Below are positions 6,307 to 10,690 of a stretch of 10,690 nucleotides of DNA, piece after piece. Every line of letters begins with the position of its first letter. Positions within the stretch are counted from its first letter, which is position 1. The translations under genes were made by a program, and so were the position numbers. The DNA is taken from contig JAFOIS010000010.1 in the NCBI GenBank assembly GCA_017420605.1, positions 1 through 10,690 of the forward strand, given 5' to 3'. Origin of the DNA: Lachnospiraceae bacterium. Lineage in GTDB: Bacteria; Bacillota; Clostridia; Lachnospirales; Lachnospiraceae. The notes beneath the pieces were generated by a model. It did no database searches, was not told where the DNA came from, and was given only the letters and a program-made list of their open reading frames with translations.

Positions 6307-7092
6307 ATGAAGGATCTCTTTACACTGGAAGGCAAGAATATCGTTCTGACGGGAGGCCGCGGAAATCTCGGACGCGTGATGGCCCGGCACCTTCTCGATT
6401 ACGGCGCAAACCTCTTTATCACCGCCAGCAGCGAAGGAGCGGCAGAGGGGCTTCCGGCCGGTGAAAAACTGCATTATATCGTCTGCGATCTCCGGGATAC
6501 CGCGCAGATCGCAAAGCTCTTTAAGACGGTCGACGAGGCCGGGGGCCTTGATGTCCTCATCAACAACGCGGCTTACGGCGGCGGCGCGGGCGGAAAGAGA
6601 ATGACGAAGACCCGCATGGAGGATTTCGACGACGAGACCTGGGCCTACGGCATCGACGGCACGGTCGGGGTGACCTTCCGCTGCATCCGGGAAGCCATTC
6701 CGTATTTCCGGAAGAGAGGCGGCGGATCGATCGTCAATATCGCTTCGATGTACGGTGTCGTCGCGCCGGATCATTCGATCTACGGCGATACGGGGCAGAA
6801 CAGCCCGGCGACGTACGGCGCCGGCAAGGCGGGCGTCGTGCAGCTGACCAGGTATACGGCGTCGTACCTGGCGAAGGACAACGTCCGTGTCAACTGCATC
6901 ACGCCGGGTCCGTTCCCGAAGACCGAAGGGGTGAATCCGGATTTCCTGCATATCCTGCAGAGCAAGACGATGCTCGGAAGGACAGGCGACCCGGACGAAC
7001 TCGCGGGTCCGCTCATCCTTCTGTGCTCGGATGCCTCGAGTTTCATGACGGGCGCGAACATTCTCGTGGACGGCGGCTGGACGGCCTGGTAA
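6307..7092 (+). CDS. Short-chain dehydrogenase/reductase (SDR2)
   Basis: A 261-residue classical SDR. The cofactor loop TGGRGNLG spans 15-22, NNAA 86-89, the catalytic serine is S147 and the YxxxK pair is Y170 and K174 (YGAGK). It ends in GGWTAW, like SDR1, but the sequences between the motifs differ enough that these are old paralogues or separate acquisitions. The Asn usually found before the first active-site helix is not obvious; the region reads GIDGTVG (115-121). ATG 6307 is chosen over ATG 6301 because AGGAGGA (6294-6300) directly abuts 6301 and is 6 nt from 6307. The gap to the amidohydrolase stop is only 2 nt, indicating one transcript. Likely role: a second redox step on the same sugar or on the keto acid derived from it. 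Confidence 0.9.
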   Translation: MKDLFTLEGKNIVLTGGRGNLGRVMARHLLDYGANLFITASSEGAAEGLPAGEKLHYIVCDLRDTAQIAKLFKTVDEAGGLDVLINNAAYGGGAGGKRMTKTRMEDFDDETWAYGIDGTVGVTFRCIREAIPYFRKRGGGSIVNIASMYGVVAPDHSIYGDTGQNSPATYGAGKAGVVQLTRYTASYLAKDNVRVNCITPGPFPKTEGVNPDFLHILQSKTMLGRTGDPDELAGPLILLCSDASSFMTGANILVDGGWTAW

Positions 7093-7115
7093 GGCGAAGC
7101 GGGAACGTGCCCAAA

Positions 7116-7147
7116 CCCTGCGGCGGCGATGGAAGCCGGCTGCAGGG
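7116..7147. repeat. Strong GC-rich hairpin between SDR2 and the MFS gene
   Basis: CCCTGC (7116-7121) is the exact reverse complement of GCAGGG (7142-7147). The pairing extends inward (GGC with GCT, then GGC with GCC past a bulged G) to roughly 12 bp. No T-run follows, so it is not a classical terminator. It lies 9 nt before the ribosome site AGGAGG (7157-7162) of the transporter gene and could lower or separate expression of the MFS gene. Confidence 0.4.
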
Positions 7148-7168
7148 CGGGCGGCAGGAGGCAGGAAG

Positions 7169-8422
7169 ATGGCGATCCCAAAGAAAGACATAACGGCGCG
7201 CTATGCGGTGGTGCAGGGGCTCTTCTGGGCCAATTACTGCATCCTCGGCGGATTTGCGAATGTGTACCTTCTGGCGCACGGCTTTTCCAATACGGCGATC
7301 GGCCTCATCGTGGCCATATCCGGCATCCTTTCCGCCTGTACGTCCCCGATCATCGCGGCCTGGGCCGACCGGCCGGAAACGATGCCGGTCCGCAGGATCG
7401 TAACGATCATGGCAGCCGGCATGATCGCGCTCATGGCGCTCGTCTTCCTCACGAGGACGAGCTATGTGCTCACGGTGATCACGTACACCGCCGCCATGAT
7501 GCTGATCCAGCTTTCCGCGACCTTTACCGGTGCCTTGGCGGCGCAGAGCATGCGGTCCGGCTGGAAGCTGACCTACGGGCTCGCGCGCGGAGCAGGGTCT
7601 CTTATGTACGGCCTGTCGGCGCACGCGCTGGGCTGGGTCGTTGCGCGCTTTTCGCCGGATATCCTGCCGGTCCTCGGGATCGCGCTGTGGATCGTGTCGT
7701 TCCTTTTCATGCTCCGTTTTCCGGATACAAAGGATCATGCCGTGCTCTATGCGGATATGCCGGCGGACGGGGCGGAGATGGGCGGAGAAGGCGGCGGGAG
7801 CGCGCACGGGAATGCGGATCCGCCGCAGAAGCGTTCGGATTCGCCGGCCGCGTTTTTTAAGCGCTATCCCAGGTTCGGACTCTTTCTCATCGGCATTTTC
7901 TTTGTCTACATTTCGCATGCGATCTGCAATGTTTTCGTCACGCAGATCGTCATCAGCAAGGGCGGCACGGACGCGGATACGGGCCTGATCCTGGGCGTGC
8001 AGGCGCTCGTGGAGCTTCCCGTGATGTTCGGCTTTGCCTGGATGCTGAAAAAAGTACGCGCCATGAACTGGATGCGCATCTGCGCGTTCTTCTATGTGCT
8101 GAAAATGATCGGGACCTATGCTGCCGGTTCCGTTGCGGCACATACGGCGGTGCAGATCTTCGAAATGGGTTCGTACGCCGTGATGGTCGCCGGCACGATA
8201 TATTATGTAAACTCGATAATGGACGCGAGGGACACCGTCAAGGGACAGTCCTACTTCGGTATCTCCACGACCACGGCGAATGTGGCGGCTTCGCTTCTCG
8301 GCGGCGTCATGTTGGATAGGTGGGGCGTTTCGCCGACACTGCTTTTCGGTATCGTCGTCGTGGTGATCGGTACGCTGATCGTATTCGTCAGTGTGGAAAA
8401 GCCGCGGCACGCGGCGGTCTGA
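7169..8422 (+). CDS. MFS transporter, LacY/nucleoside-symporter-like (MFS_1-like)
   Basis: A 417-residue inner-membrane permease. Hydrophobic segments are consistent with 12 transmembrane helices in two halves: roughly residues 14-34, 43-63, 78-96, 100-122, 140-160 and 165-184 in the first half and six more from about 235 to 410. The region between (185-233) is a long polar loop rich in Gly, Asp and Pro with GGEGGG, expected in the cytoplasm. The stretch YGLARGAGSLMYGLSAHALGW (a variant of the fGxxRxxGSxGxA motif) is typical of the LacY/nucleoside H+ symporter branch. ATG 7169 is preceded by AGGAGG. It lies after the sugar-enzyme genes with a hairpin between, so it is the best candidate for uptake of the pathway substrate by proton symport. 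The substrate is not identifiable from sequence. Confidence 0.88.
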   Translation: MAIPKKDITARYAVVQGLFWANYCILGGFANVYLLAHGFSNTAIGLIVAISGILSACTSPIIAAWADRPETMPVRRIVTIMAAGMIALMALVFLTRTSYVLTVITYTAAMMLIQLSATFTGALAAQSMRSGWKLTYGLARGAGSLMYGLSAHALGWVVARFSPDILPVLGIALWIVSFLFMLRFPDTKDHAVLYADMPADGAEMGGEGGGSAHGNADPPQKRSDSPAAFFKRYPRFGLFLIGIFFVYISHAICNVFVTQIVISKGGTDADTGLILGVQALVELPVMFGFAWMLKKVRAMNWMRICAFFYVLKMIGTYAAGSVAAHTAVQIFEMGSYAVMVAGTIYYVNSIMDARDTVKGQSYFGISTTTANVAASLLGGVMLDRWGVSPTLLFGIVVVVIGTLIVFVSVEKPRHAAV

Positions 8423-8476
8423 CCGATAAGCCGGCCGCACGTCTTCGCGGAGCAAAGCCGCAGAACGCAGCGGTCT
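8398..8476. repeat. Imperfect direct repeat spanning the MFS stop codon
   Basis: AAA plus 20 bases at 8398-8420 recur at 8454-8476 with 20 of 23 positions identical and a period of 56. The first copy codes for the last residues of the MFS protein; the second is in the gap before the deacylase gene and in a different frame. This looks like a small tandem duplication that has since diverged. The rest of the gap (8423-8509) shows no clear promoter or terminator. Confidence 0.6.
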
Positions 8477-8509
8477 CTGAAAATGATATTCTCCGAACGG
8501 AGGGACGGA

Positions 8510-9055
8510 ATGGAACTGATGAACGGAAGGCCAGAGAGCGCGGAAGGCAGGCTCCCCAGGGAAATGCGGACGTATGACTTTCTCGACAGCCTCGGCATTT
8601 CCTATCAGCGCACCGACCACGAGCGGGCCGACAACATGGAAGCCTGCTATAAGATCGATGAGGTGCTCGGCGTTACCATCTGCAAGAATCTGTTTCTGTG
8701 CAACCGGCAGAAGACGAAATACTATCTTCTTATGATGCCGGGGGACAAGAAATTCAAGACGAAGGAACTGTCCGCGCAGATAAACTCCGCGCGTCTTTCT
8801 TTCGGCGGTCCGGAGGAAATGCTTGCCTTCCTTGACATCGAACCCGGTGCGGTGAGCGTCATGGGGCTTATGAACGATCATGAGAAGAGGGTGCAGCTCC
8901 TCGTCGACGAGGACGTTCTTAAGGACGAGTATATCGGCTGTCACCCGTGCGTCTGCACGTCGAGCCTGAAGATCCGGACAGAGGACGTGTTCGGAAAGTT
9001 TCTTGCGGCAGCCGGACACGAGCCGGTCACCGTGCATCTTGTCGGGGAAGACTGA
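8510..9055 (+). CDS. ProX/YbaK-family aminoacyl-tRNA deacylase (prolyl-tRNA editing type)
   Basis: A 181-residue soluble protein of the prolyl-tRNA-synthetase-associated (ProXp-ala/YbaK) domain family. These free-standing enzymes hydrolyse mischarged tRNA, typically Ala-tRNA(Pro). Key features: an N-terminal helix YDFLDSLGISYQRTDHE, the conserved lysine K59 in CKNLFL, the YYLLMMPGDKKF strand region, a GAVSVMGLMND segment and the family signature GCHPCVCTSS (143-152). Length is near the family's usual 160-180. ATG 8510 is supported by GGAGGG (8499-8504); the upstream in-frame ATG 8483 has no ribosome site. It is a housekeeping-type gene unlikely to belong to the sugar pathway. Four cysteines close to the signature loop (C144, C147, C149 and, earlier, C64) are somewhat unusual but the fold assignment is firm. 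Confidence 0.9.
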   Translation: MELMNGRPESAEGRLPREMRTYDFLDSLGISYQRTDHERADNMEACYKIDEVLGVTICKNLFLCNRQKTKYYLLMMPGDKKFKTKELSAQINSARLSFGGPEEMLAFLDIEPGAVSVMGLMNDHEKRVQLLVDEDVLKDEYIGCHPCVCTSSLKIRTEDVFGKFLAAAGHEPVTVHLVGED

Positions 9056-9124
9056 AGAAGAGCGGTATGCAGCATATTAAGCAGGACGTGCAGGATACCC
9101 GGCACGGAAAGGAAAGGATCAGCC

Positions 9125-10216
9125 ATGCAGTACAGGATCAACAGAAGAACGGGCGATAAGATCAGCATGATCGGCCTCGGCTCCTCCTACATGTTCAACG
9201 CGGGCCTTTCGGAAGGCGTAAAGGCCGTGCGGCGTGCCTTTGAAGGCGGCATCAATTACTACGATTTCGCGGCGGGGGATATCGACGCGTTCCCGATCTG
9301 CGGCGAGGCGCTCTCCGGCGACCGGAAAGACGTGCTCTACCAGGTGCATTTCGGCACGGATTTTTCAAAGAAGACCTACGGCTGGTCGCTTGACATTGAT
9401 ACGGTCAAGCGGTCCGTCGACGAACAGCTAAAGCTCCTTAAGACAGATTATATCGATTACGGCTTTATCCACTGCCTTGACGAGCTTTCGGACTGGGAAA
9501 CCTATAAAGCGCACGGCATCTATGCCTACATCGAAGAACTGCGGAAAGCCGGCGTGGTGAAGCACCTCGGAGCTTCGTCCCATACCCCGGCCGTCATTCA
9601 GAAGATCCTGGACGATGCGCCGGTCGATATGCTGATGTTCTCCGTCAATCCGGGCTATGATTACGGGGAAGGCGAGTATGCTTTCGGCGGCGTGGATGAG
9701 CGGACCGCGGTCTATAAGCGCTGCGAAGCGGAGGGGATCGGCATTTCCGTAATGAAGCCGTTCTCCGGCGGACAGCTCCTCGACGCGAAGACGTCGCCCT
9801 TCGGGGAGGCGCTTACGCCGTATCAGTGCATCCGCTACGCACTCGATAAACCGGGCGTTCTGACGGTCCTTCCGGGCGCGCAGAGCGTCGCCGAGGTGGA
9901 ATACCTTCTCGCCTACTTCGACCAGCCGGAGGATGTGACGGATTATTCCGTGATCGGGACCTTCGCGCCGCCGCAGGCACAGGGAAAATGCGTTTACTGC
10001 AACCACTGCAAGCCGTGCCCGATGGGTCTTGACATCGGCCTTATCAACAAGTACTACGACCTTGCGAAGGCCGGGGACGATATGGCGGCGGAGCACTACC
10101 GGAACCTTTCGCTCCACGCGGACGACTGCGTATCCTGCGGACACTGCGACATGCGCTGCCCGTTCGGCGTTATGCAGAGCGAACGCATGCAGGAGATCGC
10201 GGCATACTTCGGGTAA
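9125..10216 (+). CDS. Aldo/keto reductase with C-terminal two-4Fe-4S ferredoxin domain
   Basis: A 363-residue protein. Residues 1-265 form an aldo/keto reductase barrel (MIGLGSSYMF, NYYDFAAGD, DYIDYGFIHCLDE, GVVKHLGASSHT, ISVMKPFSGGQLLD, VLTVLPGA). Residues 285-350 hold two cysteine clusters, C289/C292/C295/C298-P and C335/C338/C341/C345-P, each fitting a 4Fe-4S site. Of the usual AKR tetrad, D47 and H116 are present, but the Tyr position falls in AAGDIDA and the Lys position reads VHF (H75), so both appear lost. Fe-S AKRs of this type are common in anaerobic Clostridia and their electron partner is mostly unknown. GGAAAGGA (9110-9117) precedes ATG 9125. It is separate from the sugar cluster by the deacylase gene, but a sugar or aldehyde substrate remains possible. 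Confidence 0.88.
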   Translation: MQYRINRRTGDKISMIGLGSSYMFNAGLSEGVKAVRRAFEGGINYYDFAAGDIDAFPICGEALSGDRKDVLYQVHFGTDFSKKTYGWSLDIDTVKRSVDEQLKLLKTDYIDYGFIHCLDELSDWETYKAHGIYAYIEELRKAGVVKHLGASSHTPAVIQKILDDAPVDMLMFSVNPGYDYGEGEYAFGGVDERTAVYKRCEAEGIGISVMKPFSGGQLLDAKTSPFGEALTPYQCIRYALDKPGVLTVLPGAQSVAEVEYLLAYFDQPEDVTDYSVIGTFAPPQAQGKCVYCNHCKPCPMGLDIGLINKYYDLAKAGDDMAAEHYRNLSLHADDCVSCGHCDMRCPFGVMQSERMQEIAAYFG

Positions 10217-10294
10217 CGGCGGCATCACGTCACTGCGGAGCCGGCCATCTGACAGGGCGGCATTCTGCCGGAAAGCAATACGGCGGAGGAGAAA

Positions 10295-10465
10295 ATGAAC
10301 TGCGAGACATGCATGTATTACGAATACGACGAAGACGACGAGATGTACTATTGCTCGGTCGACATGGATGAGGACGATTACGCGCGCCTTATGGAAGGAC
10401 GTGTGCGCACCTGTCCGTTCTACCGGGACGGAGACGAGTACAAAGTCGTCCGGCACCAGCTATAG
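10295..10465 (+). CDS. DUF6472-type acidic four-cysteine microprotein
   Basis: A 56-residue protein, too short for many gene callers. It starts MNCETCMYYEYDEDD and has cysteines at 3, 6, 20 and 40 (CETC, YYC, TCPFY), with a run of acidic residues and a C-terminal DEYKVVRHQ. The spacing suggests a small zinc- or iron-binding fold. This pattern matches the small Clostridia family I know as DUF6472, whose function is unknown. GGAGGA (10285-10290) lies 4 nt before ATG 10295, and the stop TAG is at 10463-10465. Position between the Fe-S reductase and an aminopeptidase gives no firm clue to its role. Confidence 0.85.
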   Translation: MNCETCMYYEYDEDDEMYYCSVDMDEDDYARLMEGRVRTCPFYRDGDEYKVVRHQL

Positions 10466-10553
10466 ACAAAATGGCCGGCTGCTTAAGGCGGAGCGCGGCC
10501 CTATGGCGCAGATGCCCCGGCAGCGGCGGCCGGAAAAGAAGATGGAGGAAACT

Positions 10554-10690
10554 ATGGTTACAGAGTCAATGAAACAGGCCTATGCCCGCCTTGCGGTCCG
10601 CCGCGGCGTCAACGTGCAGAACGGCCAGCTCCTTGTCGTAAGCGCGGCGGTACAGGACGCCGCGTTCGTGCGCCTCGTGGTGAAGGAAGC
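10554..10690 (+). CDS. M29-family aminopeptidase, 5' part only
   Basis: The reading frame from ATG 10554 runs open to the end of the window (45 complete codons). The product start MVTESMKQAYARLAVRRGV followed by NVQNGQLLVVSA resembles the N-terminus of M29 (AmpS/aminopeptidase T-type) metallopeptidases, where a helix ending in a GVN-x-Q-x-GQ motif leads into the first strand. GGAGG (10544-10548) sits 5 nt before the ATG. The metal-binding residues lie beyond the window, so activity cannot be judged. These enzymes are cytosolic peptide-trimming aminopeptidases. Confidence 0.75.
   Translation, partial: MVTESMKQAYARLAVRRGVNVQNGQLLVVSAAVQDAAFVRLVVKE

Noticed and set aside
7043..9037. Very long open frame on the - strand (664 codons) opposite SDR2 end, MFS and deacylase genes
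   Set aside because: Its product is rich in Arg and His with no recognisable motif, it lies antisense to three well-supported genes, and long antisense frames are expected in GC-rich DNA with this codon use.
10466..10553. Possible terminator or promoter in the gap before the M29 gene
   Set aside because: GGCCG/CGGCC words can pair, but there is no T-tract and no -10-like sequence; I see only a ribosome site at the end of the gap.

Overview
The window is about 10.7 kb of GC-rich DNA, and every gene I can support lies on the + strand. Strong AGGAGG-type ribosome binding sites, a DUF6472-type microprotein, a prolyl-tRNA-editing (ProX-type) deacylase, an M29 aminopeptidase start, an aldo/keto reductase with two C-terminal 4Fe-4S motifs and a surface protein with a Bacillota-style C-terminal anchor together suggest a GC-rich anaerobic member of the Clostridia (Bacillota), probably gut-associated. 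This placement rests on gene families only; no marker gene is present.

Layout. 1-169: upstream region with an inverted repeat, a possible promoter and a leader hairpin. 170-1884: a two-gene unit, a short-chain dehydrogenase (SDR1) and a DapA-like lyase/aldolase, ended by a clear rho-independent terminator (1898-1939). 1941-2732: a separate unit with its own promoter, encoding a small surface-anchored protein with 24-bp tandem repeats. 2785-2840: a terminator-like hairpin directly before the next gene. 2855-8422: a DUF4432 aldose-epimerase-like protein, an L-fucose/L-arabinose-isomerase-fold protein, an amidohydrolase-2 protein, a second SDR and an MFS transporter. The isomerase, amidohydrolase and SDR2 are packed with 2-10 nt gaps. 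8510-10690: a ProX-type deacylase, the Fe-S aldo/keto reductase, a four-cysteine microprotein and the 5' end of an M29 aminopeptidase.

How the genes may work together. Sugar mutarotase, isomerase-fold enzyme, two SDRs, amidohydrolase (lactonase-like) and DapA-type aldolase plus an MFS importer are the kind of parts used in non-phosphorylating, oxidative sugar pathways, such as the L-fucose route of Campylobacter jejuni. No kinase and no sugar-acid dehydratase is seen here, and several enzymes carry unusual active-site motifs. I read 170-8422 as a candidate, possibly undescribed, catabolic locus for a deoxy sugar, keto sugar or sugar acid. The substrate cannot be named from sequence alone.
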